Below are positions 52,947-61,150 of a stretch of DNA of 64,000 nucleotides, in pieces. The notes under the pieces were generated by a model. It saw only the letters and a list, made by a program, of their open reading frames with translations. It ran no database searches and was not told the DNA's origin. A program made the translations under genes and the position numbers. The DNA is from [Clostridium] celerecrescens 18A (GTDB lineage Bacteria; Bacillota; Clostridia; Lachnospirales; Lachnospiraceae). The stretch's first letter is position 1. Every line of letters starts with the position of its first letter. The stretch lies in contig NZ_PGET01000001.1 of NCBI RefSeq assembly GCF_002797975.1, positions 4,576,001-4,640,000 on the forward strand, in the 5' to 3' direction.

Positions 52947-53168
52947 GGTTACCTCCGTTTTCCTTTGTATATTTTATTTCATGAAGATTGGCCGTTAGAT
53001 GAGCCAATGGCAAATCGAACTTCCTTAGATAATCTCTCTTATTATATAAGAACAGGCACTTTTTTAACAGGGGGGAGAAACAATTGTCAGAAAATCTTCA
53101 GAATTAAAAAAAGCCTGATCCCATGGACAGCCGTGTCATGATATAATAAAGGCAAAAGGAGGCCGAAC

Positions 53169-53561
53169 ATGTATACTTTTGAAGATTTAGTAAATATTAC
53201 AAATAAACTGCGATCTGAAAAAGGCTGTTCCTGGGACAGGGAGCAGACCTATGAGAGTCTGAAAAAATGCCTTGAAGAAGAAAGCAGGGAGGTTCTTAAT
53301 GCCATTGATCATGAGGATATGGAAAACCTTTGCGAAGAACTGGGAGATATCCTGTTTCTGGTAATGCTTTACAGCCAGATTGCAAAGGAGCAGGGAGACT
53401 TCTCCACTGATGATGTGGTAAATGGAATCTGTAAAAAAATGATACGCAGACACCCCCATGTTTTTGGAGGAGAAAATGCAGGTTTGCAGCTGGAGGGACA
53501 AGCGCTTTGGGATGCAATAAAAAAGCAGGAGAAAGCCCTTCAAAAGTGCGAAAAACCTTGA
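53169..53561 (+). CDS. mazG: MazG-family nucleotide pyrophosphohydrolase, single domain
   Basis: This protein is expected to hydrolyse nucleoside triphosphates to monophosphates and pyrophosphate, cleaning non-canonical nucleotides. It has 130 residues and a single MazG domain: LRSEKGCSWDREQTYESLKKCLEEESREVLNAI (the ExxE...metal region) and EELGDILFLVML. Bacillus YabN at the same locus has an additional methylase-like domain and a second MazG domain, which are absent here. AAAGGAGG precedes the ATG. It sits in front of hup. Confidence 0.85.
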   Translation: MYTFEDLVNITNKLRSEKGCSWDREQTYESLKKCLEEESREVLNAIDHEDMENLCEELGDILFLVMLYSQIAKEQGDFSTDDVVNGICKKMIRRHPHVFGGENAGLQLEGQALWDAIKKQEKALQKCEKP

Positions 53562-53586
53562 CAAAAACGGGAGAAACAGCTATAAA
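53558..53586 (+). promoter_or_regulatory. Promoter of hup
   Basis: TTGACA (53558-53563), 17 bp and TATAAA (53581-53586), overlapping the end of mazG. A short GTAGC/GCTAC hairpin (53617-53631) lies in the leader. Confidence 0.75.
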
Positions 53587-53651
53587 TGATATAGTAATCG
53601 TGTTATGCGAAAAATCGTAGCCTGGTGCTACATTCTAGGAGGAAGATATCA

Positions 53652-53927
53652 ATGAACAAAGCAGAGTTAATCGCAGCAGTCGCAGAAAAAGCAGAGCTGT
53701 CCAAAAAGGATGCAGAGAAGGCAGTTAAAGCTTTAACAGATGTAATATCTGAAGAACTGGTTAAAGGCGAGAAGATCCAGTTAGTTGGTTTTGGTACATT
53801 TGAGGTATCTGAAAGAGCGGCAAGAGAGGGAAGAAATCCAAAGAGCGGCGAAGTTATGAACATCCCTGCTTCCAAGACACCAAAATTTAAAGCTGGAAAG
53901 GCTTTAAAGGATATGGTGAACGCTTAA
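53652..53927 (+). CDS. hup: HU-type DNA-binding protein
   Basis: This is an abundant nucleoid protein that bends DNA. It has 91 residues: [32 protein letters not shown], the beta-arm [23 protein letters not shown] and [20 protein letters not shown]. This matches bacterial HU across its full length. The ATG at 53652 is chosen (AGGAGG 8-9 nt upstream); the frame is open to 53625. rqcP follows 3 bp later, as in several clostridia. Confidence 0.95.
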   Translation: MNKAELIAAVAEKAELSKKDAEKAVKALTDVISEELVKGEKIQLVGFGTFEVSERAAREGRNPKSGEVMNIPASKTPKFKAGKALKDMVNA

Positions 53928-53930
53928 TCC

Positions 53931-54170
53931 ATGAGACTGGATAAGTTTCTCAAGGTTTCTCGTCTGATCAAGAGAAGAACCGTAGCGAACGAAGCCTGTG
54001 ATGCAGGCCGTGTGCTTGTAGGTGGAAAGCCTGCGAAAGCTTCCTTAAACATTAAGGAAGGCGACATCATAGAGATCCATTTTGGGACTAGCTCTGTAAA
54101 GGTTGAGGTTCTTGATGTAGCGGAAACGGTTAAAAAGGATGAAGCCAAAGAGCTATATCGTTATCTCTAG
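53931..54170 (+). CDS. rqcP: S4-domain RNA-binding protein RqcP (YabO)
   Basis: This is a ribosome-quality-control factor that binds stalled 50S subunits and tRNA together with RqcH during alanine tailing. It has 79 residues and consists of a single S4 domain (MRLDKFLKVSRLIKRRTVANEACDAGRVLVGGKPAK). The family length and position match B. subtilis YabO. It is in one transcript with hup (3-bp gap). A terminator-like hairpin follows and separates it from yabP. Confidence 0.9.
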   Translation: MRLDKFLKVSRLIKRRTVANEACDAGRVLVGGKPAKASLNIKEGDIIEIHFGTSSVKVEVLDVAETVKKDEAKELYRYL

Positions 54171-54216
54171 TTCACAGTTTCGATACGTACGATAAATTTC
54201 AGTAATATTGGAGCGT

Positions 54217-54257
54217 ACCTCCTAATATACTTAAGACAGGTATATTAGGAGGTTTTT
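54217..54257 (+). promoter_or_regulatory. Terminator-like hairpin that includes the yabP ribosome binding site
   Basis: ACCTCCTAATATAC (54217-54230) pairs perfectly with GTATATTAGGAGGT (54240-54253), a 14-bp stem followed by TTTTT. The 3' arm contains AGGAGG (54247-54252), the ribosome binding site of yabP, 7 nt before its ATG. Read-through RNA from rqcP would be terminated or have its ribosome binding site blocked. Confidence 0.8.
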
Positions 54258-54259
54258 GT

Positions 54260-54544
54260 ATGGAAGAAAAGGTGAATATCCGTCCTCACAGACTCACAAT
54301 AGAAAACCGGGGTTCCGGTACGATGACAGGAATACGGGAAGTGGTGTCCTTTGATGAAAACCAGGTAGTTCTTGATACGGACATGGGACTTTTGACTTTA
54401 AAGGGAAAGGGGCTCCACGTCAGCCGCCTGACTCTTGAAAAAGGGGAAGTGGATTTAAACGGCAATATTGAAAGTCTTACCTATTCCTCCAATGAAGCTC
54501 TGCGCAGGTCAGGGGAATCCATGATTTCCAGGCTGTTTAAATAA
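54260..54544 (+). CDS. yabP: Sporulation protein YabP
   Basis: This is a small sporulation protein of the YabP/YqfC family, 94 residues (HRLTIENRGSGTMTGIREVVSFDENQVVLDTDMGLLTLKGKGLHVSRLTLEKGEVDLNGNIESLTY). In B. subtilis the yabPQ pair is transcribed by sigma-E in the mother cell and YabQ is required for the spore cortex; YabP has no clear biochemical role. The ATG at 54260 has AGGAGG 7 nt upstream, buried in a hairpin. Confidence 0.93.
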   Translation: MEEKVNIRPHRLTIENRGSGTMTGIREVVSFDENQVVLDTDMGLLTLKGKGLHVSRLTLEKGEVDLNGNIESLTYSSNEALRRSGESMISRLFK

Positions 54545-54640
54545 AAAAGGAAGTTCGATTCGCCCGGCGGTTCATCGAACGGTTGATTTTCTAAGCCCAG
54601 CCGGCGCTTTGCTAAGAAAATTATGCCCAGAAGGAGTCAT

Positions 54641-54997
54641 ATGAGCGTTCATATCGTATACGAAGTAAAACTTCTGCTCTACAGCTTCTTAACAGGCGCA
54701 GGGCTTATGATAACATATGACCTGCTACGCATTTTCCGTATTTTTATTCCTCATTCCTATGTGTTTATAGGAATAGAGGACATGATATACTGGGTTTATG
54801 CGGCCTTAGTCACGTTTTCTCTGCTGTATGAACAGAATGACGGAGGATTAAGAGGGTACGCCGTTGCTGGAGTATTTATAGGAATGTTTTTATATGATAA
54901 AATAGTAAGCAAACATTTCATAAAGCTCTTGAAACATTTCCGAAAATATCTTAAAATAAAGGTGGACGGTTGTAACCGAAGAAAGAACCGGCATTAA
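54641..54997 (+). CDS. yabQ: Spore cortex protein YabQ
   Basis: This is a membrane protein of 118 residues needed for spore cortex formation in B. subtilis. It has about three or four hydrophobic helices (LLLYSFLTGAGLMITYDLLRIFR; IEDMIYWVYAALVTFSLLY; GVFIGMFLYDKI) and a basic C-terminus. The ATG at 54641 is chosen with AAGGAG 5 nt upstream. A GC-rich inverted-repeat stretch (GTTCGAT/ATCGAAC) lies between yabP and yabQ. divIC begins directly after the stop. Confidence 0.9.
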   Translation: MSVHIVYEVKLLLYSFLTGAGLMITYDLLRIFRIFIPHSYVFIGIEDMIYWVYAALVTFSLLYEQNDGGLRGYAVAGVFIGMFLYDKIVSKHFIKLLKHFRKYLKIKVDGCNRRKNRH

Positions 54998-55014
54998 AGG
55001 TGATTGGTGATCGT

Positions 55015-55338
55015 ATGGACAAAATGGGAAAATCAAGACGAAAGAGAAAAGATAGGTGGGGCAATCGAATGACGATCATCGGCATTACCTTTGTCGTATT
55101 CAGCCTTGCTGTGATTGTTACCATTAAGGGAGTCACGTTAAAAGAAAAGGAGCGGGAATATGAGCTCCGTCTGGAGAATCTTCAGGCCCAGGTGGACAAG
55201 GAAGAGGAACGGTCTCAAAAATTAGAGGAATACCGGGTTTATGTCCAAACCAAACAATATATTGAAGAAGTCGCAAAGCAGAAGCTGGGTCTTGTTAATC
55301 CTGACGAGATTTTACTGAAGCCGTCGCGTAGGCAGTAG
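55015..55338 (+). CDS. divIC: Cell-division protein DivIC/FtsL-type septum initiator
   Basis: This is a bitopic membrane protein of the divisome that works with FtsL and DivIB. It has 107 residues: a basic cytoplasmic start, one transmembrane helix (MTIIGITFVVFSLAVIVTIK, about 18-38), a coiled-coil (KEKEREYELRLENLQAQVDKEEERSQKLEEY) and a conserved end (YIEEVAKQKLGLVNPDEILLKP). Start ATG 55015 or GTG 55000 are both possible; neither has a strong ribosome binding site, and I prefer the ATG. It follows yabQ at the position found in Bacillus. Confidence 0.88.
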   Translation: MDKMGKSRRKRKDRWGNRMTIIGITFVVFSLAVIVTIKGVTLKEKEREYELRLENLQAQVDKEEERSQKLEEYRVYVQTKQYIEEVAKQKLGLVNPDEILLKPSRRQ

Positions 55339-55341
55339 TGC

Positions 55342-55434
55342 TATCCCCCTATTTCCAGAGAGCCCGGACAATAATGGGGAAACACCCTTCGGGTATCCCT
55401 CTATGTCCAGAGAGCCTGGACAATAAAGGGGAAA
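55342..55434 (+). repeat. Tandem 41-bp direct repeat upstream of spoIIE
   Basis: Copy 1 (55342-55382) and copy 2 (55394-55434) match at 37 of 41 positions with a 52-bp period. Both contain TCCAGAGAGCC, GGACAATAA and GGGGAAA, and each can fold (copy 2: TGTCC/GGACA). The repeat starts right after the divIC stop codon. Confidence 0.85.
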
Positions 55435-55436
55435 GC

Positions 55437-55502
55437 TGTCGTACGATTTTAGAACATGAGTCAGCCGTTTTGACAAATATTTTCCTTCTGCCTGTATATA
55501 AT
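55437..55502 (+). promoter_or_regulatory. Spo0A-controlled type promoter of spoIIE
   Basis: TTTTGACAAA (55468-55477) is the exact reverse complement of the Spo0A box TTTGTCAAAA and overlaps a -35 TTGACA (55470-55475). The -10 TATAAT is at 55497-55502, giving a 21-bp spacer. In B. subtilis spoIIE and spoIIG such over-long spacers with 0A boxes at -35 are the hallmark of Spo0A~P-activated sigma-A promoters. A weaker second box, TGTCGTA, is at 55437-55443. Confidence 0.8.
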
Positions 55503-55507
55503 GTGGT

Positions 55508-55591
55508 TTATGAGAAACTGTATTTTATTTTCTCATAAAAAGGTGCTGTTATTGCACCATCCATCCGATTATGAAAACATGTTTTCATAAT
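55508..55591 (+). other. Three palindromes in the spoIIE leader
   Basis: TTATGAGAAA/TTTCTCATAA (55508-55538), GGTGC/GCACC (55542-55558) and a 24-bp perfect palindrome with arm ATTATGAAAACA (55568-55591). They lie between the predicted transcription start and the ribosome binding site. Confidence 0.7.
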
Positions 55592-55627
55592 ATGGTTTAA
55601 AGCATGATACAGGCAGGAGGGATTTTT

Positions 55628-57043
55628 GTGTTCAGACGTAAGGCGGCACATCATGATATGGCTGATGTGAATGTATATACGGCAAAAAGATTAAACGACA
55701 TGGCCAGTTCCTTGGGAGAACTTGCCAAAGCTTGTACAGATGACTTGTCAGCAGAACAGGGACTTACAAAGGAAGACGGCATTGCGGCCCTTGAAACGGC
55801 GGCGGCTATGGTATGCGCAGGCTGCAACAAATGCATTGTGTATTCCGGGAAAGAACAGGACAATCAATATTATCTGCAATATCTGGTTCGTGCATTTGAA
55901 CAAAAAGGGAGTGTGGACTACGGGGACATGCCCCGTTTTTTTCTGGAAACCTGTAAAAGGAAGGATGACTACATGGTCCAGCTGAACCGGGGGCTTGGCA
56001 GAGCCACCATGAATCTGGCATGGAAGAACCGTTTTTTAGAAAGCCGCGACGCGGTGATCGTCCAATTTAAGGAACTGGCTGTGATTTTGGAGGAGTTTTC
56101 TCATCAGGTGGAACATTCTGTTGACATAACTCCAGATTGGGATGAAGAAATTAAGCGGGCTTTTCGACGCAACCATATTATTATTGAGAAGATGCTCATT
56201 TTAGAATACGAGAATCATCAGAGGGAAGCATTCCTCACTATGAGGACCTTGAACGGCCGTTGTGTGACGGTAAAGGAGGCTGCGGAGATCCTGGAAAATG
56301 CAATAGAGGAAGGGGAATGGACGGTTGCCCCTGACGGCAGGAACCTGGTGACCAAGCAGGCCGATACCATACGGTTTGTTGAAAAGGGAGAGTACCGGGT
56401 CATTTATGGTGTGGCCAAAGCAGTCAAAAGCGGAGAAGAGGTATCCGGAGACAATTATACCTTTGGACAAGTCCAGCCGGGACAGGTTATCATGAGCCTG
56501 TCAGACGGCATGGGGAGCGGCAGAGTGGCCGAAGAAGAAAGCAGGCAGGTCATTGAGCTGACTCAAAGGCTTCTTGAGGCCGGATTTTCCACCAGGGCGG
56601 CCCTTAAAATGGTCAATACGGTCCTGCTTCTCACCGGGATCGCCCAACATCCGGCCACCTTGGATTTATGCTGCATTGATTTAAAAACCGGGATCATGGA
56701 GGCCATGAAGCTGGGAGCGGCAGCCACCTATATTCTCAGTGAAAAGGGAGTAGAGCTTTTGGAAGCAGGTGAGGTCCCCATGGGAATCCTAAATCCGGTG
56801 GAGCCGGTTCTCCTGTCCAAAAAGCTATGGGATGATAACCGGATCATCATGGTGAGCGACGGCGTGTTAGACGCTCTTCCGGCAGACGAAAAGGAACTGA
56901 TGCTGCAGGAATTCATTGCAGGAATGCCTGTAAAAAATCCTCAGGATATGGCTGACAGGATTCTCCTGTTTGCAAGATCCTTCAGCGATAAGGCTGCGGA
57001 TGATATGACAGTTCTCACTGCCGGAATATGGAAAAGAAAATAA
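55628..57043 (+). CDS. spoIIE: SpoIIE-type serine phosphatase lacking the membrane domain
   Basis: This is a PP2C-family phosphatase that in Bacillus dephosphorylates SpoIIAA to activate sigma-F in the forespore. The 471-residue protein has the central SpoIIE region (about 10-260) with a cysteine cluster, CAGCNKC, and the C-terminal PP2C domain (about 265-470) with metal-binding motifs LSDGMGSGRVAEEESR and VSDGVLDALPADEKE, and DDMTVLTAGI at the end. The ten-helix N-terminal membrane domain of the ~830-residue Bacillus protein is absent. GTG 55628 is chosen (AGGAGGG 6 nt upstream). The promoter has a Spo0A box. It keeps the divIC-spoIIE-tilS order. Confidence 0.9.
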   Translation: MFRRKAAHHDMADVNVYTAKRLNDMASSLGELAKACTDDLSAEQGLTKEDGIAALETAAAMVCAGCNKCIVYSGKEQDNQYYLQYLVRAFEQKGSVDYGDMPRFFLETCKRKDDYMVQLNRGLGRATMNLAWKNRFLESRDAVIVQFKELAVILEEFSHQVEHSVDITPDWDEEIKRAFRRNHIIIEKMLILEYENHQREAFLTMRTLNGRCVTVKEAAEILENAIEEGEWTVAPDGRNLVTKQADTIRFVEKGEYRVIYGVAKAVKSGEEVSGDNYTFGQVQPGQVIMSLSDGMGSGRVAEEESRQVIELTQRLLEAGFSTRAALKMVNTVLLLTGIAQHPATLDLCCIDLKTGIMEAMKLGAAATYILSEKGVELLEAGEVPMGILNPVEPVLLSKKLWDDNRIIMVSDGVLDALPADEKELMLQEFIAGMPVKNPQDMADRILLFARSFSDKAADDMTVLTAGIWKRK

Positions 57044-57117
57044 TAATTGCAACAGACATGTTTTGTGGGTATATTTATAATATAGAGGGGAGAAAATCAA
57101 CTAAGGAAGGTGGCTGA

Positions 57118-58494
57118 ATGTACAGAACGATATTGGATTATATCAGACGGAACCGGCTGTTTTCTCCGGGGGACCGCGTCATTGTGGCGCTTTCCGGAGG
57201 AGCCGATTCGGTCTGTCTTCTTGTAGTCTTAAACGAGCTTAAGGAAGTGCTGGGGCTGGAATTAAAAGCGGTTCATGTCCATCACGGCTTAAGAGGGAAA
57301 GAGGCAGACAGGGACAGTGATTACGCTGGTAAGCTGTCAGAAACGCTGGGAGTGCCTTTTGCCTGTGTCCGGGTGGATGCAGCCCTTTATGCCAGGGAAC
57401 ATGGTATGTCAGTGGAAGAGGCAGGAAGGCATTTGCGTTACCAGATTTTTGAGAAGGAGCTCCTTGGCTTTTCAGGGACAAAAATAGCGGTGGCCCATCA
57501 CAGGGATGATCAGGCAGAGACCATTCTTTATAACCTGTTCCGCGGGACCGGGTTAAAAGGGCTTGGAGGAATGCGCCCGGTACGGGACAAAATCGTCCGC
57601 CCGCTGCTGTCTGTTGGAAGGGAGGAAATTCTTGCATATCTGGCGGAAAAAGGGATATCTTATTGTGAGGACTCTACCAATGCCCAGACGGATTATGTGA
57701 GGAACCGCATTAGAAGCCGGATTTTGCCGGAGATCAGAGAACAGGTGAACAGGCGGGCAGGGGAAAACATTCTTCATGCAGGGGAGATGGCTGCTCAGGC
57801 AGATGCGTATCTGGAAAAGCAGGCAGAAGGAATATTAAAGGCCTGGGGAGTCAGGGAAACGGATGAGGCCGGAATAATAACGGCGCGGGGAGTTGATGCA
57901 AAAGCCCTTTTGGCGGAAGATGACATTATAAAGAACTATGTGATCCGGATCATGATCCGGACTGTCAATGAATCCATGAAGGATATTACCATGACTCACG
58001 TGGAAAGCGCAGCAGCGCTTCTTTTTGGTTCTTCCGGCAGGCAGGTGGATCTGCCATGCGGGCTTATTGCTGTGCGCATTTTTGATGATTTGTGGATAAA
58101 AAGGAAAAAACAGGAAGGATCGGTGGATAAGGGAAAAGCAGTTTTTCTTCCAGAACTGGATTTTAAGATTTTTCCCTACAAAAAAGGTCAGGAAATTCCC
58201 AAAAACGGGTATACGAAATGGTTTGATTATGATAAAATCAAATGTGCACTGTCTGTTAGGTATCGAAAAACCGGAGATTACATGACACTGGCCGGAGGCG
58301 GCAGAAAGACCGTCAAAGAATTTATGATTCATGAGAAGATACCGAGAGAGGAACGGGAAAAAATACCGCTGGTAGCGGATGGTTCCCATGTCCTCTGGGT
58401 CATCGGATACCGGATCAGTGAATATTATAAGATAACAGATGATACCCGTACAGTAATACAAATGCAGTTAGACGGAGGAAAAAACAATGGATGA
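57118..58494 (+). CDS. tilS: tRNA(Ile)-lysidine synthase
   Basis: This enzyme converts the wobble C34 of tRNA-Ile(CAU) to lysidine so that it reads AUA. It has 458 residues: the PP-loop ATP pyrophosphatase motif SGGADSVCLL (from residue 26), VHVHHGLRGKEADRD, AHHRDDQAETILYNLFRGTGLKGLGGM and the TilS-specific C-terminal domain (YRKTGDYMTLAGGGRKTVKEFMIHEKIPREERE). AAGGTGG lies upstream of the ATG. It overlaps hpt by 8 bp. Confidence 0.96.
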   Translation: MYRTILDYIRRNRLFSPGDRVIVALSGGADSVCLLVVLNELKEVLGLELKAVHVHHGLRGKEADRDSDYAGKLSETLGVPFACVRVDAALYAREHGMSVEEAGRHLRYQIFEKELLGFSGTKIAVAHHRDDQAETILYNLFRGTGLKGLGGMRPVRDKIVRPLLSVGREEILAYLAEKGISYCEDSTNAQTDYVRNRIRSRILPEIREQVNRRAGENILHAGEMAAQADAYLEKQAEGILKAWGVRETDEAGIITARGVDAKALLAEDDIIKNYVIRIMIRTVNESMKDITMTHVESAAALLFGSSGRQVDLPCGLIAVRIFDDLWIKRKKQEGSVDKGKAVFLPELDFKIFPYKKGQEIPKNGYTKWFDYDKIKCALSVRYRKTGDYMTLAGGGRKTVKEFMIHEKIPREEREKIPLVADGSHVLWVIGYRISEYYKITDDTRTVIQMQLDGGKNNG

Positions 58495-59014
58495 TAAGAT
58501 ACGTATATTGTTATCAGAGGAAGAAGTAGCGGCAAGGGTAAAAGAAATAGCAGAAGAGATCCGCAGAGATTATGAGGGAAAACCACTTCATTTGATTTGT
58601 ATTTTAAAGGGTGGTGTTTTCTTTACCTGTGAGCTTGCAAAGAGGATTGATCTGCCTCTTACCATGGATTTCATGTCCGTATCCAGTTACGGCGCCGGAA
58701 CGGTGTCCAGCGGAATCGTTAAGATCACCAAAGACCTTGATGATCCCATTGAAGGAAAGGATGTATTGATCGTGGAAGATATCATTGATTCCGGCAATAC
58801 CCTGGCCTATCTGATTGAGGTATTAAAGCAGAGAAATCCAAACAGCATTGAGCTGTGTACCCTTCTTGATAAACCGGAGCGCCGGGTGAAGGATCAGGTC
58901 AAGGTGAAATATACCTGTTTTACCGTGCCGGATCAATTTATCGTTGGATATGGCCTTGACTACGATCAGATATACAGGAATTTACCATATATTGGAGTTA
59001 TAGAACAGCAATAA
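58487..59014 (+). CDS. hpt: Hypoxanthine phosphoribosyltransferase
   Basis: This enzyme makes IMP and GMP from hypoxanthine or guanine and PRPP. It has 175 residues. Motifs are ICILKGGVFFTCELAKRI, SSYGAGTVSSG and the PRPP loop VLIVEDIIDSGNTL (about 97-110), with VVGYGLDY-type end (here IVGYGLDYDQIYRNLPYIGVI). The ATG overlaps tilS, and AGACGGAGGAAA is the ribosome binding site. With xpt at 42497 and ade at 1 the window encodes several purine-salvage steps. Confidence 0.96.
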   Translation: MDDKIRILLSEEEVAARVKEIAEEIRRDYEGKPLHLICILKGGVFFTCELAKRIDLPLTMDFMSVSSYGAGTVSSGIVKITKDLDDPIEGKDVLIVEDIIDSGNTLAYLIEVLKQRNPNSIELCTLLDKPERRVKDQVKVKYTCFTVPDQFIVGYGLDYDQIYRNLPYIGVIEQQ

Positions 59015-59023
59015 GGAGGCAGC

Positions 59024-60844
59024 ATGTTGAAACAACAGCAACCATTCAGAGGCTTGGGCTTTCTGCTCCTTCTGGTCATCATGCTTTTCTTTGCCAGTAG
59101 GCTGCCCCAAAAGAGCGGAATTATCACCAACCAGGAGCTGATGCAGGCAATTGATAATGGAACCATAGTCTCGGCAACCATCAGGCAGAACGACCCGCCC
59201 CCAACGGGAAGGATCGAGATGACCATGACTGACAACTCAACAAAACAGGCCAATGTGTCCAATGTCATTGAGATCCAGGATCGTCTGGACCGCAATGGGA
59301 TTACCTATACGGTGGATGCGGTACAAAAGGAAAATTTATTCCTGACGATTACGCTACCGTTAATCTTAACGGCGGTAGTCTTGGTTTTTCTGTTCATGTT
59401 GATGAATGCCAGGGCAGGGGCAGGAAGCGCTAATGCCAAAATGATGAATTTTGGAAGAAGCCGGGCTCATCTTGCAAAGGACGCCAACAAGGTGAACTTC
59501 AGCAAGGTAGCAGGACTTGAAGAGGAAAAGGAGGAGCTGGAAGAAGTCGTTGATTTCCTAAAGAATCCTCAGAAGTATACCAGTGTAGGGGCCCGGATCC
59601 CCAAGGGAATCCTCCTTGTAGGACCACCCGGAACAGGAAAGACCCTCCTTGCCAAGGCAGTGGCAGGAGAAGCCGGAGTGCCGTTTTTCTCCATCTCCGG
59701 TTCCGATTTTGTGGAAATGTTTGTAGGTGTCGGCGCTTCCCGCGTGAGAGACCTGTTTGAAGAAGGGAAAAAGCATGCCCCCTGTATCATATTCATCGAT
59801 GAGATCGATGCGGTAGCCCGCCGCAGAGGTACCGGTATGGGCGGCGGACACGACGAAAGAGAACAGACCTTAAACCAGCTTCTGGTGGAGATGGATGGCT
59901 TCGGGATTAATGAAGGAATCATCGTTATGGCTGCGACAAACCGTGTGGATATTCTGGACCCGGCAATACTGCGTCCCGGACGCTTTGACCGGAAGGTAGG
60001 GGTCGGAAGGCCTGACGTAAAAGGGAGAGAAGAAATCTTAAAGGTTCATTCCAAGGAAAAACCTTTAGGAGAAGATGTGGATTTAAAGAGAATCGCCCAG
60101 ACGACAGCGGGATTCACCGGTGCGGATCTGGAGAACCTCATGAATGAAGCCGCTATCTATGCGGCCAAACACAGCAAAAAATTTATCAGCCAGGCTGATG
60201 TTGACAGAGCTTTTGTAAAGGTTGGAATCGGAGCCGAGAAAAAGAGCAAGGTTATAACCGAAAAGGAAAAGAGGATTACGGCTTACCACGAAGCAGGCCA
60301 TGCGATTTTATTCCATCTGCTTCCGGATGAGGGACCGGTGCATACCATTTCCATCATTCCTACGGGAATCGGAGCTGCCGGATATACCATGCCATTACCG
60401 GAAAATGATCATATGTTCAATACCAGGGGTAAGATGCTCCAGGATATCATGGTGGATTTAGGGGGAAGGATCGCAGAGGAGCTCATTTTCGGCGATATCA
60501 CCACCGGAGCTTCCCAGGATATCAAGCAGGCCACAGCTACGGCCCGGGCTATGGTGACCCAGTATGGAATGTCTGATAAAGTGGGTATGATCAATTATGG
60601 CAATGAGGGCGATGAAGTCTTTATCGGCCGTGATCTGGCCCATGCCAAGAGCTACGGCGGCCAGGTGGCCAATACCATTGATAATGAAGTAAAACGAATC
60701 ATCGATGAGTGCTATGAAAAGGCAAAGGACATTATCTTAAAACATGAAGAGGTTCTCCACGCCTGCTGTAAGCTGCTCATGGAAAAAGAAAAGATTGGCC
60801 AGAAAGAATTTGAAAATTTGTTTTCTGCTGTAGCGGAAGGGTAA
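59024..60844 (+). CDS. ftsH: ATP-dependent zinc metalloprotease FtsH
   Basis: This is a membrane AAA+ protease that degrades damaged membrane and short-lived regulatory proteins. It has 606 residues: two N-terminal membrane helices (about 8-26 and 107-130) flanking an outer domain, Walker A GPPGTGKT (about 200-207), Walker [10 protein letters not shown], the second region of homology and zinc motif HEAGH (422-426), with a third metal ligand Asp downstream. AAGGAGG precedes the ATG, 9 bp after hpt. The hpt-ftsH order is conserved in Firmicutes. Confidence 0.97.
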   Translation: MLKQQQPFRGLGFLLLLVIMLFFASRLPQKSGIITNQELMQAIDNGTIVSATIRQNDPPPTGRIEMTMTDNSTKQANVSNVIEIQDRLDRNGITYTVDAVQKENLFLTITLPLILTAVVLVFLFMLMNARAGAGSANAKMMNFGRSRAHLAKDANKVNFSKVAGLEEEKEELEEVVDFLKNPQKYTSVGARIPKGILLVGPPGTGKTLLAKAVAGEAGVPFFSISGSDFVEMFVGVGASRVRDLFEEGKKHAPCIIFIDEIDAVARRRGTGMGGGHDEREQTLNQLLVEMDGFGINEGIIVMAATNRVDILDPAILRPGRFDRKVGVGRPDVKGREEILKVHSKEKPLGEDVDLKRIAQTTAGFTGADLENLMNEAAIYAAKHSKKFISQADVDRAFVKVGIGAEKKSKVITEKEKRITAYHEAGHAILFHLLPDEGPVHTISIIPTGIGAAGYTMPLPENDHMFNTRGKMLQDIMVDLGGRIAEELIFGDITTGASQDIKQATATARAMVTQYGMSDKVGMINYGNEGDEVFIGRDLAHAKSYGGQVANTIDNEVKRIIDECYEKAKDIILKHEEVLHACCKLLMEKEKIGQKEFENLFSAVAEG

Positions 60845-60870
60845 GTACCTTCTGCAGGCTTATGAAAGAT

Positions 60871-60927
60871 AAAAGCGCAGAGTCCGGGAAAATATCTAAG
60901 TTTCCATCCCGGAATCTGCGCTTTTTT
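60871..60927. terminator. Terminator after ftsH
   Basis: AAAAGCGCAGA-g-TCCGGGA (60871-60889) pairs with TCCCGGA-a-TCTGCGCTTTT (60907-60925), followed by more T. Confidence 0.9.
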
Positions 60928-61092
60928 GTGTTTAGTGCGGGGCGAAAGGAAAAATGCATAAAAAATCAAAGGTAAAAAAATGATGTTTGTGCACACTTAT
61001 TTTCTCAGTCGTGTTATAGTAATAATCGTAAACCCCCCCAATACATTATATAGTTTTTGCTACACCCCATAAGAAACGAAATACCTTCTCCG

Positions 61093-61126
61093 AAAAACGG
61101 TCAGCTGCCCCGCTGGCCGTTTTTTC
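61093..61126 (+). terminator. Terminator immediately before the GH13 gene
   Basis: AAAAACGGTCAGC pairs with GCTGGCCGTTTTTT around a TGCCCC loop. It lies only 25 nt before the predicted start codon, so it could act as a leader attenuator. Confidence 0.78.
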
Positions 61127-61150
61127 TGCTTTTTACTTAAAAAGGCAGGG

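Larger units (their letters stand above)
60845..61150 (+). other. Intergenic region (306 bp) between ftsH and the GH13 gene
   Basis: It contains the ftsH terminator, a putative -10 (TTATAGTAAT, about 61014-61023) and a second terminator just before the GH13 start. The 70 nt between them have no ORF or recognised RNA. Confidence 0.6.

Noticed and set aside
57835..58461. 208-residue open frame on the minus strand inside tilS
   Set aside because: It lies entirely opposite a well-conserved gene, has no ribosome binding site and no recognisable domain.
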